Part shown: positions 16,509 through 25,598 of the stretch, piece by piece
How positions within the stretch are numbered: position 1 is the stretch's first letter
Layout of the letters: each line of letters starts with the position of its first letter
Assembly (NCBI RefSeq): GCF_023952475.1
Contig: NZ_JALHRX010000017.1
Location: 1 to 64,000, forward strand
From: Cupriavidus sp. WGlv3
GTDB taxonomy: Bacteria; Pseudomonadota; Gammaproteobacteria; Burkholderiales; Burkholderiaceae
Direction of reading: 5' to 3'
Length of the DNA: 64,000 nucleotides
Made by a program: the position numbers and the translations under genes
The notes under the pieces: model-generated
Database searches by the model: none
Seen by the model: only the letters and a program-made list of their open reading frames with translations
Told to the model about the DNA's origin: nothing

Positions 16509-17972
16509 TTATTCCTCGCCGTGCTCAAGGATGGCCTTCGTTTCGAGATACTCTTCCAGGCCTTCCAATCCGAATTCGCGACCATTCCCCGAGTGCTTAT
16601 ACCCGCCGAAGGGAGCGTGTGCATTCCATGCCGGATAGTTGATATGCACCTGGCCGGCGCGGATCCGCGCAGCCACGGCTCGCGCCGCGTCGAGATCCCG
16701 CCCCTGTACATGGGCGCCCAGACCGAAAATGGTGTCGTTGGCAATCGCCACGGCCTCGTCGACGCTGTCGTAGCCAATGATCGAAAGCACCGGCCCGAAG
16801 ATTTCTTCCTGAGCGATGCGCATTTTTGGATGCACGTCCGAGAAGATCGTTGGCCGTACGTAGAACCCGCGCTCCAGGCCGGGCGGCCGACCGGGGCCGC
16901 CGCAGACGAGGCGCGCGCCTTCGGCAATGCCGGCGCCGATCATTTCCTGCACGCGCTTGAACTGCGCGCGGTTCGCCACCGGGCCGTGCGTGGTTTGTAC
17001 TGAGCGCGGGTCGCCGACCACAAGGCGGGCAACCGCCTCGCAAGCGATCTGCTCGACTTCGGCCAGGCGCTCGCGCGGCACGATCATGCGCGTCGGTGCG
17101 CTGCAGGATTGGCCTACGTTGCGGAAGGCCGCCGCCACCCCCCCCGGCACGGCTCGCGCGAGTTCCGCATCCGGGAGGATGACGTTGGGAGACTTGCCAC
17201 CCAATTCCTGCGCTACCCGCTTGACCGTGACGGCCGCCGCCTGCGCGACGAGAACACCTGCCCGGGTTGAGCCCGTGATCGAAATCATGTCCACGTCCGG
17301 ATGCTCCGCCAGCGCGGCACCGACCTCCGGTCCTTCCCCGTTCACGAGGTTGAACACGCCCGCAGGAGTGCCCGCGTCCTGCATCACCTGCGCGAACAGC
17401 AAGGCGCTGAAGGGCGACAGCTCGCTCGGCTTCAGCACGACGGTGCATCCGGCTGCCAGCGCAGGGCCTACCTTCGCGGTGATCTGATATAGCGGCCAGT
17501 TCCATGGCGTGATCAGGCCACACACGCCGATGGCTTCACGCGCGATCGTGATGCCGTCTCGATGCGAGACAAAGGGATAACGGCTCATGACGTCGCGGGC
17601 CACCCGGATGTGCGCTGCCCCGGCCGGCACCTGCGCACTGCGCGCCACGCTGATGGCAGCGCCCATCTCCAGCGAGATTGCCTCGGCGAAGACCTCGGAC
17701 CGCTCGAGTATGAGCTGGTGCACACGATCGAGGAGAGCCGTCCGGCTCTGTACGGAGCTGACGGACCACCCGGCAAAGGCGGCTCTGGCAGCGGCAACGG
17801 CAGCGGCGACGTCTTGCCTGTTGCCCAAGGCGATCTCTGCAACCACATCTTCGGTCGACGGGTCGGTGACGGCCGCCCGGGCTTGCCCTGCAGGGCGAAC
17901 CCACGCGCCGTCGATGAAGATACGATCCAGATGACCCGCGCTGGTCAGGCGCTCGATGATGGCGTGTTTCAT
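16509..17972 (-). CDS. Aldehyde dehydrogenase family protein
   Basis: 487 residues. Conserved elements: GLITPWNWPLYQITAKVGPALAAGCTVVLKPSELSP, ISITGSTRAGVLVAQAAA, catalytic Glu in VAQELGGKSPNVIL, catalytic Cys in FRNVGQSCSAPTRM, and EIFGPVLSIIGYDSVDEAVAIAND. It oxidises an aldehyde to an acid with NAD(P)+. AAAGGAC precedes the ATG at 17970-17972. It sits between the CitE-like lyase and the FAD oxidoreductase on the same strand, so the aldehyde may come from that oxidoreductase. It is a different subfamily from the GabD-like enzyme at 25599. Confidence 0.88.
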   Translation of the reverse strand: MKHAIIERLTSAGHLDRIFIDGAWVRPAGQARAAVTDPSTEDVVAEIALGNRQDVAAAVAAARAAFAGWSVSSVQSRTALLDRVHQLILERSEVFAEAISLEMGAAISVARSAQVPAGAAHIRVARDVMSRYPFVSHRDGITIAREAIGVCGLITPWNWPLYQITAKVGPALAAGCTVVLKPSELSPFSALLFAQVMQDAGTPAGVFNLVNGEGPEVGAALAEHPDVDMISITGSTRAGVLVAQAAAVTVKRVAQELGGKSPNVILPDAELARAVPGGVAAAFRNVGQSCSAPTRMIVPRERLAEVEQIACEAVARLVVGDPRSVQTTHGPVANRAQFKRVQEMIGAGIAEGARLVCGGPGRPPGLERGFYVRPTIFSDVHPKMRIAQEEIFGPVLSIIGYDSVDEAVAIANDTIFGLGAHVQGRDLDAARAVAARIRAGQVHINYPAWNAHAPFGGYKHSGNGREFGLEGLEEYLETKAILEHGEE

Positions 17973-18388
17973 CAGAGCCGTCCTTTGCACAAGCCCTTCC
18001 GATGCATGGAATGATCCAGGTCGGGGGACGTGCACGCGACTGGGAAAGCGATCCAGTACGTATTGAGTTTCATGGCAGTGGCGCGTCTATGTCTCGCTGA
18101 GGTAGCGAATGAGTGAACTTTCCGGTCACTGTCATTGCAACATAGAGTCGCCATGCGCTTGTCGCGAAACGCACCGCCGATCATCACGAAGCTGCTGTTT
18201 TATGACACGCCGCCAGCATGCCGTGCCGAGCGGGTGAATGGCGTGCAGGATGCGCATCTTCTGGCCGCCCGCATCGAGTTAGTCAAGCCTCACCCTGTTC
18301 CGGGCGATGCCGGTCGATACGCTTCCTCGTTCATCGGCTTGATCTCGGCCACGCGATACGAATGCCGGCAAGGCCAAGTCGCGGCAAA
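17973..18388. other. Intergenic region between aldehyde dehydrogenase and CitE-like lyase
   Basis: 416 bases with no frame I can recognise as a gene on either strand. It probably holds the aldehyde dehydrogenase promoter. Short open frames here lack family motifs and ribosome sites. Confidence 0.5.
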
Positions 18389-19282
18389 TCAGTCTGCTCC
18401 CTCCGCTCGACAAAGAATGCGATGGGCCAAACGCAGATGCGGGCGGTCAATCATCGCATTGCCAAGCCTGGCAACGCCGGAGGCTCCGACTCTGGAAAAT
18501 GCTTCGATGACTTGTCTCGCCCACTGTATTTCTTCCGCATGAGGCATGAAAGCTTCATTGATCGCGGCAATATGGGACGGATGGGCTGCCGCCTTGGCGG
18601 CAAAGCCATCGCGCCGGGCAAGGGCCGCCTCGTGACCGATCTCGAAGTTGTGCGACAGGTTTGTACTGACCGCATCGATGGCATCTATACCGGCCTGCGC
18701 TGCGGCTAACAGACACATCGTTCGTGCCACCGAGAATGGCGAGGTAAGCTCCCTTCCCTGATGGGACGAGCGAATGCCCAGATCGGCCGCCAGGTCCTCG
18801 ACGCCCCACATCAAGGCGCGCAGACGCATCGGCGCATTTCGGTACGAAGACAGGCCAAACACACCTTCCGATGATTCCGTGGCCATGGCGACAATGCCCG
18901 TCTCCCATGCACCTTTGAGCAACACATGCTCGAGCGCGGCAAGAAAATCGCAGAGACGATGGACATCTTCGACCCCCCGGCACTTTGGCAGCACGATCGC
19001 ATCGGGTTGATACGGCAACACGGCAGCCAGATCGTGAAGAATATGCCCGGATGCCAGCCCATTGACCCGCACCAGCACTTGGGCGTCTATCGAAAGACGA
19101 TGCTCGGCAAGAAAGCCTGCCAGCTTCAGGCGGGCCTCGTCTTTCCCATGCTCCGGGACAGCATCTTCCAGATCAAACACCAGGCCATCGGCACCGGCCT
19201 TGAGTGAGGCGGTGAGTTTTCTTTCACTATCAGCCGGCACGAATAGCAAGGAACGCAAATGTTGTGACATGATTTTTTGCAT
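18389..19282 (-). CDS. HpcH/HpaI aldolase / CitE-like CoA-ester lyase
   Basis: 297 residues, or 293 from the second ATG at 19268-19270; neither start has a good ribosome site. Family landmarks: LRSLLFVPADSERKLTASLKAGADGLVFDLEDAVPEHGKDEAR, VLVRVNGL, DAIVLPKCRGVEDV, GIVAMATESSEGVFGL and LMWGVEDLAADLG. The acidic residues that bind Mg2+ are present. The family cleaves malyl-CoA, citramalyl-CoA or citryl-CoA-type substrates. It is followed on the same strand, after 416 bases, by the aldehyde dehydrogenase and FAD oxidoreductase. The exact CoA ester is not predictable. Confidence 0.82.
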   Translation of the reverse strand: MQKIMSQHLRSLLFVPADSERKLTASLKAGADGLVFDLEDAVPEHGKDEARLKLAGFLAEHRLSIDAQVLVRVNGLASGHILHDLAAVLPYQPDAIVLPKCRGVEDVHRLCDFLAALEHVLLKGAWETGIVAMATESSEGVFGLSSYRNAPMRLRALMWGVEDLAADLGIRSSHQGRELTSPFSVARTMCLLAAAQAGIDAIDAVSTNLSHNFEIGHEAALARRDGFAAKAAAHPSHIAAINEAFMPHAEEIQWARQVIEAFSRVGASGVARLGNAMIDRPHLRLAHRILCRAEGAD

Positions 19283-19514
19283 AGGGTCTAGCTTTCAATT
19301 CCTTTGGCGTTCCGGAACGGCGCCCTTCCGCCATCGGAATCATCCCCGCTGGCAGACTCCGCGCACGCCGGCCAGACTCGCCGGTACCGCAGTTTCTGCG
19401 TTTCCGGCAATACAGTTCGCAATTTGCTCTTGGCGCTGGCGTCAAAATCAGCGTCTTGCGCGGCGACGGTGCTCTTATGCTGGATGGCACGATCCTTACC
19501 TTGCCTCCTGCCTG

Positions 19515-19943
19515 ATGCACGCCGACGCCTTTTTTTTAGACGAACACGCTCATCCCCGTCTCGACGCTGCGCTAAAGTACATCCATCGTCACCTGGGCGA
19601 ACCGTTGCGGCTGCCTTTGCTGGCACAGCTATCCCGGTTGAGTGTCGGACGCTTCGTCACCGTATTTCGGCTGACGCTGGGGGTAACCCCGCATCGCTAC
19701 ATCTACCTGAAGCGCATTCATCGCGCGCAGTGTCTGCTTGGGCAGGGCCACGCTCCGGCATTGGCGGCGCACGAGTGCGGATTCTATGATCAGAGCCACT
19801 TGACGCGCTGCCTGAAAAGCCAGTGCGGCATGACACCTCGGCAGTTTCAAACGGCGATGAAAACCGCATCTGCCGGCGCCGCTCATACTTCCCGAATCCC
19901 GGTATCTCAGGTTGCCAGCGGGAACAACCGTTCGATCGGATAG
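19515..19943 (+). CDS. Stand-alone AraC-type DNA-binding domain
   Basis: About 142 residues covering only the AraC/XylS double HTH: LDAALKYIHRHLGEPLRLPLLAQLSRLSVGRFVTVFRLTLGVTPHRYIYLKRIHRAQCLL, then LAAHECGFYDQSHLTRCLKSQCGMTPRQF. The frame stays open upstream but the sequence there (from about 19290) has no cupin-like sensor domain and no good ribosome site. This is therefore either a solo regulator or the remnant of a full AraC protein. The start at 19515 is a guess. The 3' end overlaps the convergent Lrp gene by 37 bases. Confidence 0.6.
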   Translation: MHADAFFLDEHAHPRLDAALKYIHRHLGEPLRLPLLAQLSRLSVGRFVTVFRLTLGVTPHRYIYLKRIHRAQCLLGQGHAPALAAHECGFYDQSHLTRCLKSQCGMTPRQFQTAMKTASAGAAHTSRIPVSQVASGNNRSIG

Positions 19944-20401
19944 TGAGTCTTGATGAACGGGGACTTGATGACGATAAAGCTGAAGTACTTTTCAATGCCG
20001 ATATTGCGCTCCAGCAGGCTTTCCATCAGCTCCTGGTAATGGTTGACACCGCGGGTGATGAACTTGAGCAAGTAGTCATAGCCACCGCTGACAAGATGGC
20101 ATTCGACGATCTCGTCGATCGCATACACTGCCTTTTCAAAGCGCGCGAAGTCTTCGCGATGGTGGTCCTCCAGGGTAATCTCGGTGAACACCGTAAGAAT
20201 GTCGCCAAGCTTGTCCATGCGGATTTGCGCGCTATATCCGCCGATATAGCCGGCCTGCTCCAGGCGCTTGACCCGTATCAGGCAAGGACTGGCGGAGAGC
20301 CCGACGGCGTCGGCAAGGTCCACATTGGTCATGCGTCCGTTCTTTTGCAACTGGGCGAGGATGCGGAGGTCAAGCCGGTCAAGTTTGATAGGGGCGGACA
20401 T
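19907..20401 (-). CDS. Lrp/AsnC-family transcriptional regulator
   Basis: 164 residues. The N-terminal HTH is LDRLDLRILAQLQKNGRMTNVDLADAVGLSASPCLIRVKRLEQAGYIGGYSAQI. The C-terminal RAM domain is HREDFARFEKAVYAIDEIVECHLVSGGYDYLLKFITRGVNHYQELMESLL. Such proteins bind amino acids and usually control amino-acid transport or catabolism. The nearby GabT/GabD, aminotransferases and ABC importer are plausible targets, but no operator was identified. It overlaps the convergent AraC-type gene at its 3' end. Confidence 0.9.
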   Translation of the reverse strand: MSAPIKLDRLDLRILAQLQKNGRMTNVDLADAVGLSASPCLIRVKRLEQAGYIGGYSAQIRMDKLGDILTVFTEITLEDHHREDFARFEKAVYAIDEIVECHLVSGGYDYLLKFITRGVNHYQELMESLLERNIGIEKYFSFIVIKSPFIKTHYPIERLFPLAT

Positions 20402-20599
20402 GATCTTTCAAGGCAGGATGACTGAGTCACATTGTCTTCATATGCCCCGCTCAGGGCAACCGGGGCGCACCCGGAGAGCGCCGAGCGAGATTTTTCCCGG
20501 CGGCAACGTCGCGGGTCGCCAAGCCATTGGCTATACGTCAAGCGCAGTGTTTGCGTGGCGCAAAAAAGTGATCGCCTGGATACTTCTTCGTTCGCCACA

Positions 20600-21478
20600 T
20601 TACCCGATAGCCTTATCGGCGAGCGCGAATGAAAGCAGCGGATCGGCGGGAGCAAGAGGGGTGCCCCGGCGCAGAACGGTTGCATCCGCGACGCGCGCCA
20701 GGCCTAGCCCGGGAAGCCAGTCCTCGAGTTCCCCATGAGCTTGTACGTCCAGACGCAGCATGCGCCCGGTAACCAGTCCCGCCAGGTGCGCAATCATTGC
20801 CTTGGCCGCCGTGGGGCAAGGGGCGACCACGGGGCCGATGGTCGCACCGCGACCGAAGCGCCGCAGGATCGCAAAGCCTCTTGGGCCGTCGGGATGGTCG
20901 AGCACCACGGTGGCGATGGCATGGCGCAGCCAGGTCTGGATCAATCTCTCGCGGACCGCGCCTCCTGCGCGCTCGTCCATCCCGACCAGCAGTTGCATGT
21001 CATTGCGACCGCCCGGGCGCAGACGACTGCCTTCAGGCAGCGCCATCAAGGGTGGCTGTAATGCCTTGCCCTCGTACTGGCGAATTTCGCCGATCCGTTC
21101 GAAGCCCATGCTTCCGTAGAAGCGGTGAATGGTGCCGGCGGCGTGAAGCAGCACGGTGCGTCGATCCAGACCCGCAGACAATGCTTCCAGCAACTTGCGT
21201 CCGATGCCGCGCTCGCGGAAATCGGGGTTCACGACGACGAGGCCAACCGTAGCAGCACGCTCGCCCCAGAGCCAGCGCATGCCTACGCCCACCACGGTGC
21301 CGTCGACTTCGGCTACGCGCCCCTCGCCCATGGAGAACAGCGTCTTCCAGTCGCTGGGACGATGCGGCCACCGCTCCCCTTCAGAAAGAGAAAGCGCGAC
21401 AGGCAAGTCTGCCAGGACCATCGGTCGAATCACGGGTAGCAGTTCGGTGGCATGCAGAGGATGCTTGGCGGAGTTCAT
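20600..21478 (-). CDS. Tandem-domain GNAT acetyltransferase, copy 1
   Basis: About 292 residues from the ATG at 21476-21478. That start was chosen by alignment with the paralogue at 34093-34950; no strong ribosome site is visible and the frame stays open upstream. The first half is a GNAT domain with the acetyl-CoA loop VVNPDFRERGIGRKLLEALSAGL. The second half (MDERAGGAVRERLIQTWL ... GFAILRRFGRGATIGPVVAPCPTAAKAMIAHLAG) is the companion domain of two-domain GNATs. It would acetylate an amine or amino acid in the cytoplasm. Substrate unknown. Confidence 0.75.
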   Translation of the reverse strand: MNSAKHPLHATELLPVIRPMVLADLPVALSLSEGERWPHRPSDWKTLFSMGEGRVAEVDGTVVGVGMRWLWGERAATVGLVVVNPDFRERGIGRKLLEALSAGLDRRTVLLHAAGTIHRFYGSMGFERIGEIRQYEGKALQPPLMALPEGSRLRPGGRNDMQLLVGMDERAGGAVRERLIQTWLRHAIATVVLDHPDGPRGFAILRRFGRGATIGPVVAPCPTAAKAMIAHLAGLVTGRMLRLDVQAHGELEDWLPGLGLARVADATVLRRGTPLAPADPLLSFALADKAIG

Positions 21479-22049
21479 TGCGGTATGGGTGTCGCCGGAC
21501 GAATTGGTAGCGTAGATCATGCGATGAACCACCAGTTCCGGATAGGAAAAAGTTGCTGCGTCGACCATGCACCAATGACGCACCGCTGCTAGGGTATTCC
21601 CGAAGAATGCTGCGGTGCACATGCCCATCGGAAGTGCACGTGGCACGCAATGCCAAACCGCCCGCAGGAAACCGCAGCTTTGACTGCCAGCACGCGGAAT
21701 ACCCCACAAAGCCTTTGGTCGCACATGCTTCAATGTCAGGGAGATGCAACGTAGCGCGCAAGCAAGCCGACCCGACACCTTATAGGCAGCGCGGCCGCTG
21801 TCGAGCCCCACGATGAAGCCTGCATTGCAGCGGCCCCATCGCATTTGGCGCCATGTCTGGCAAGACACCGTTCACGGAACTTTGAGCAACCAGAGCCCGC
21901 ATTGAGCGATGTCTGCGCCGGGCCGCGGCCCCGGGGCACGAGGTATCACGCACGAGCTTGAAGCCGGTGCGCGGTACCGCCAGATCCGGCTGCACAGTCC
22001 GCGGCACCGTCGCTTGCAGCAATAAATATCAACCATGAAAGGAGACACC
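21479..22049. promoter_or_regulatory. Upstream region shared by GNAT1 and the ABC importer operon
   Basis: 571 bases between divergent genes. Two GTGCAC palindromes at 21615-21620 and 21634-21639 and the inverted repeat TGGCA-N5-TGCCA near 21641-21655 are candidate regulator sites. No gene is recognised. The GNAT1 frame runs open through part of this stretch but the extension has no motif. Confidence 0.4.
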
Positions 22050-23006
22050 GTGAACCTGTTCATCCTGCGCCTGCTGGCGCGGCGCGTCGGACTGGCGCTG
22101 ATCTCATTGCTGGCCGTCTCGGCCATCGTCTTCGCGATCACCGCGGTATTACCCGGCGATGCCGCCCAGGAGCAACTCGGCCAGGACGCCACGCCTGAAG
22201 CGCTGGCGGCGCTGCGCACACAGATGGGGCTCGACGCGCCAGCGCCCGTCCGCTACGCCCAATGGCTGGGCGGCATGGTCACCGGCAATGCCGGCGAGTC
22301 CCTCGTCACGCGCATGCCCGTTTCGGAAGCCATCGGCAGCCGTCTGCCGAATTCGCTGCTGCTGGCAGGGCTGACCGCACTGATCTCGGTCCCGGTGGCG
22401 CTGGGTCTTGGCATCCTGGCGGCGGTCTACCGCGGCACCTGGTTCGACCGCAGCGTCAGCCTGGGCGCCGTGGCCGTGGTGTCCGTGCCGGAATTCCTGA
22501 TCGCCACTCTCGCGGTCTTGCTGTTCGCGGTGCAGCTTCGCTGGCTGCCTGCCCTCGCTTATATCGGCAACAACGAACCCTGGGACAAGGTGCTGCGTTC
22601 CCTGGCCATGCCGGTGCTGACCCTCTGCTGCGTGATCGTTGCGCAAATGCTGCGCATGACGCGGGCCGCCGTGATCGATCAGCTCAATGCGCCGTACATC
22701 GAAATGGTGCGGCTCAAAGGCGCCTCCCCCACCCGCATGGTGCTGTTCCATGCGCTGCCGAACGCCATTGGTCCGATCGCCAATGCGGTTGCCCTGAGCC
22801 TTTCCTACCTGCTTGGCGGCGTCATCATCGTCGAGACCATTTTCAACTATCCGGGCATCGCCAAGCTGATGGTGGACAGCGTTGCCCAGCGCGACATGCC
22901 TGTTGTCCAGGTTTGCGCCATGATTTTCTGCGCCGCGTTTCTGACTCTCGTCACGCTTGCCGATGTATGCGGCATCGTCGCTAACCCGCGTCTGCGTCAT
23001 CGTTGA
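22050..23006 (+). CDS. Oligopeptide/dipeptide-type ABC permease (DppB-like)
   Basis: 318 residues from the GTG at 22050. AAAGGAG lies directly ahead at the right spacing, while the ATG at 22035 encodes that ribosome site and has none of its own. About six membrane helices are visible, beginning ILRLLARRVGLALISLLAVSAIVFAITAVLPGDAA. The extracytoplasmic stretch is QLGQDATPEALAALRTQMGLDAPAPVRYAQWLGGMVTG and the EAA loop is IEMVRLKGASPTRMVLFHALPNAIGPI. First gene of a DppB-DppC-DppDF set leading into gabD. No binding protein is encoded in this operon; two are encoded nearby (28884-30503 and 39965-41584). Confidence 0.88.
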   Translation: MNLFILRLLARRVGLALISLLAVSAIVFAITAVLPGDAAQEQLGQDATPEALAALRTQMGLDAPAPVRYAQWLGGMVTGNAGESLVTRMPVSEAIGSRLPNSLLLAGLTALISVPVALGLGILAAVYRGTWFDRSVSLGAVAVVSVPEFLIATLAVLLFAVQLRWLPALAYIGNNEPWDKVLRSLAMPVLTLCCVIVAQMLRMTRAAVIDQLNAPYIEMVRLKGASPTRMVLFHALPNAIGPIANAVALSLSYLLGGVIIVETIFNYPGIAKLMVDSVAQRDMPVVQVCAMIFCAAFLTLVTLADVCGIVANPRLRHR

Positions 23007-23036
23007 TGCCCTGAACGCATGCTGGAGCCGCTACTC

Positions 23037-23921
23037 ATGTCCATCACTTCCAATACGCAAGCCACCGCCGCAGCGAGCGCCGTCGGCAAGAGCTGTCGAC
23101 GTTTGCGCCTGCCCCGCATGGGCTTCACCGCCTGGATCGGCTGCCTGATTCTGCTTGGCTGGCTGCTTGCCGCCGTGCTTGGGCCGATCCTGATCAGCGC
23201 CGACGGCTCGCCCACTGGCGAGATCCAGGTCTTCGGGCCGATCAGCGCGCAGCACTGGCTGGGTACCGATTACCTGGGCCGGGATATGCTGACCCGGGTG
23301 ATCCTGGGGGCGCGCTATACCGTCTGCGTGGCGCTGGTATCCACGCTGTGCGCTAGCGGCATCGGCATTACGCTGGCATTGCTGGCAACAGTCAGCGGCC
23401 GCTGGATCGATGCCTGCATGAGCCGCGGCCTCGATACGCTCACGGCGATTCCAAGCAAGATGTTCGCGCTGATCATGGTCGCGGCGTTTGGCTCGTCGGT
23501 CTGGATGCTTGCCGTCACGGCAGCGATCATCTACGTTCCGGGCGCCTATCGCATTGCCCGTTCGCTGGCGGTAAACATCAATGCCATGGATTACGTGACC
23601 GTCGCCCGCACCCGCGGTGAAGGCACGGCCTACATCATGCGCCAGGAGATTCTGCCCAACATCATCGGCCCGATGCTGGCCGACCTGGGTCTGCGCTTCG
23701 TCTACGTCGTGCTGCTGCTCGCCAGCCTGAGCTTCCTTGGCCTGGGCATCCAGCCTCCCGATGCCGATTGGGGTTCGCTGGTACGCGAGAACATCGGCGC
23801 GCTGTCCGACGGCAGCATGGCCGTGGTGGCGCCGGCTCTGGCCATTGCCAGCCTGACCCTTGCGGTCAACCTCGTCATCGACAACCTGCCGGGTCGCTCG
23901 GCACGCAATGGAGTCAAGTAA
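23037..23921 (+). CDS. Oligopeptide/dipeptide-type ABC permease (DppC-like)
   Basis: 294 residues; an in-frame ATG at 23019 is an alternative start. The N-terminal helix is TAWIGCLILLGWLLAAVLGPILI. It is followed by the DppC signature HWLGTDYLGRDMLTRVILGARYT, five further helices, and the EAA loop DYVTVARTRGEGTAYIMRQEILPNIIGPM. It pairs with the preceding permease in the inner membrane. Its TAA overlaps the ATG of the ATPase gene by one base, so translation is coupled. Substrate would be a short peptide or an amino-acid derivative; the binding proteins decide this. Confidence 0.88.
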   Translation: MSITSNTQATAAASAVGKSCRRLRLPRMGFTAWIGCLILLGWLLAAVLGPILISADGSPTGEIQVFGPISAQHWLGTDYLGRDMLTRVILGARYTVCVALVSTLCASGIGITLALLATVSGRWIDACMSRGLDTLTAIPSKMFALIMVAAFGSSVWMLAVTAAIIYVPGAYRIARSLAVNINAMDYVTVARTRGEGTAYIMRQEILPNIIGPMLADLGLRFVYVVLLLASLSFLGLGIQPPDADWGSLVRENIGALSDGSMAVVAPALAIASLTLAVNLVIDNLPGRSARNGVK

Positions 23922-25573
23922 TGGGCACGTCTGTAAAGGTCAGCAACCTCCGCATTACCGCCGGGCCCGCGACGCTGGTCGACCGCGTCGACTTTGAAAT
24001 CGAGCCTGGCAAGGTGCTCGCCCTGATCGGCGAGTCCGGCTCCGGCAAGACTACCACCGCGCTGGCTCTGATGGGCTACGCACGCCACGGCTGCGAGATT
24101 TCCGGCGACATCCGGGTCGGACACCATGACGTGCTGCGCCTGCCGGCGGGCGATCAACGCCGGTTGCGCGGGCGCGAGATCACCTACATTGCGCAAAGTG
24201 CGGCAGCGTCGTTCAACCCCTCGCGCACCATCATGGACCAGGTAGTCGAGCCGGCGTTGATCCATCGCCTCATGGACCGCGCCGCTGCCGAAGAGAAAGC
24301 CGTGGCGCTGTTCCGGGAACTGGCACTGCCGGATCCGGAATCCATCGGTGAGCGTTATCCGCACCAGGTATCCGGCGGCCAGCTGCAGCGGCTGATGGCC
24401 GCGATGGCGCTGATCACCGATCCAGACCTTGTGATCCTCGACGAGCCGACCACTGCGCTGGACGTCACCACGCAGGTGGAAGTGCTGCGGGTATTCCGCC
24501 GCGCCGTGCAGGAACGCCGTACCACCGCGGTCTATGTCAGCCACGACCTCGCCGTGGTGGCCCAGGTCGCGGACCATATCCTGGTGCTCCGCGACGGCAA
24601 GATGCGCGAACTGGGCGACACCGACCAGATCCTGTACCAGCCGGCGGACGACTACACCCGTTGCCTGCTCGCGGCCGCCAAGCCCGCCGAGCGCCCCGGG
24701 GCACCCGTTGATCCGGACAAGAGTCCCCTGCTTCTCGAGGTCCGCGACCTGTCGGCCGGCTATGGCGAGCTGGACTCGCACGGCCAACCCGCCTCGAAGA
24801 TCCTTGAGGGCGTGGATCTGAAGCTGTACCGTGGACAAGCAATCGGCGTCATCGGCGAGTCCGGCTCCGGCAAGACCACGCTCGCGCGTGCCGTTGCCGG
24901 GCTGGTCGCCCCATGCCATGGCAGCATCGTGTTCAACGGCCATCCGCTGAAGCCGACCGTCGCGCAGCGCAGCCGCGAAGAGCTGCGGCGTATCCAGATC
25001 GTGTTCCAGATGGCCGATACCGCGCTCAATCCGGCTCGCACGATCGAGGATATCCTCGCGCGTCCGTTGCAGTTCTTCCATGGACTGCGTGGCGAAGCCC
25101 AACGCGCCCGCATTCGTCAGCTGCTTGATCTGGTGCGCCTGCCGTCCGGCGTGGCCCAACGCCTGCCGGGCGGCCTGTCGGGCGGGCAAAAGCAGCGGGT
25201 GAACCTGGCGCGCGCCCTGGCGGCCGACCCCGAACTGATCCTTTGCGATGAGATTACCTCCGCACTGGACACCGTGGTCGGTGCGGCGATCCTTGACCTG
25301 ATGGCAGAACTGCGCAAGGAGCTGGGCGTCTCGTATCTGTTCATCAGCCACGACCTGCATACCGTGCGCGCCATCTGCGACGAGATCGTGGTGATGCAGC
25401 ACGGCCGCAAGGTCACGCAGGTCGCGCACGACGACTACGAACGCGGACCGCATCATCCGTATTTCACGCTGCTCGCCCGCTCCGTACCGGAGCTGCGCCG
25501 CGGCTGGATCGACGAAGTCGACCTGCATATCGAAGGCGCGCGCGCGGCACAAGGCGTGCGCAGTGCCGCTTGA
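23921..25573 (+). CDS. Fused double ABC ATPase (DppD-DppF type)
   Basis: 550 residues with two complete ABC domains. Domain 1: Walker A GESGSGKTTT at about 37-46, signature VSGGQLQR, Walker B LVILDEPTTALD. Domain 2: Walker A GESGSGKTTLARAVAGL, signature LSGGQKQRVNLARAL, Walker B LILCDEITSALD, in which the usual Pro after Glu is Ile. The two subunits that are separate in E. coli Dpp/Opp are one chain here, as in YejF/GsiA-type systems. It powers uptake through the two preceding permeases and is followed after 25 bases by gabD. Confidence 0.9.
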   Translation: MGTSVKVSNLRITAGPATLVDRVDFEIEPGKVLALIGESGSGKTTTALALMGYARHGCEISGDIRVGHHDVLRLPAGDQRRLRGREITYIAQSAAASFNPSRTIMDQVVEPALIHRLMDRAAAEEKAVALFRELALPDPESIGERYPHQVSGGQLQRLMAAMALITDPDLVILDEPTTALDVTTQVEVLRVFRRAVQERRTTAVYVSHDLAVVAQVADHILVLRDGKMRELGDTDQILYQPADDYTRCLLAAAKPAERPGAPVDPDKSPLLLEVRDLSAGYGELDSHGQPASKILEGVDLKLYRGQAIGVIGESGSGKTTLARAVAGLVAPCHGSIVFNGHPLKPTVAQRSREELRRIQIVFQMADTALNPARTIEDILARPLQFFHGLRGEAQRARIRQLLDLVRLPSGVAQRLPGGLSGGQKQRVNLARALAADPELILCDEITSALDTVVGAAILDLMAELRKELGVSYLFISHDLHTVRAICDEIVVMQHGRKVTQVAHDDYERGPHHPYFTLLARSVPELRRGWIDEVDLHIEGARAAQGVRSAA

Positions 25574-25598
25574 CTCTTCCTCACGGAGATTTCTTTTC

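Noticed and set aside
18135-18542. Plus-strand frame in the gap between the aldehyde dehydrogenase and the lyase
   Set aside because: No ribosome site, no recognisable motif, and it runs into the coding region of the lyase on the other strand.
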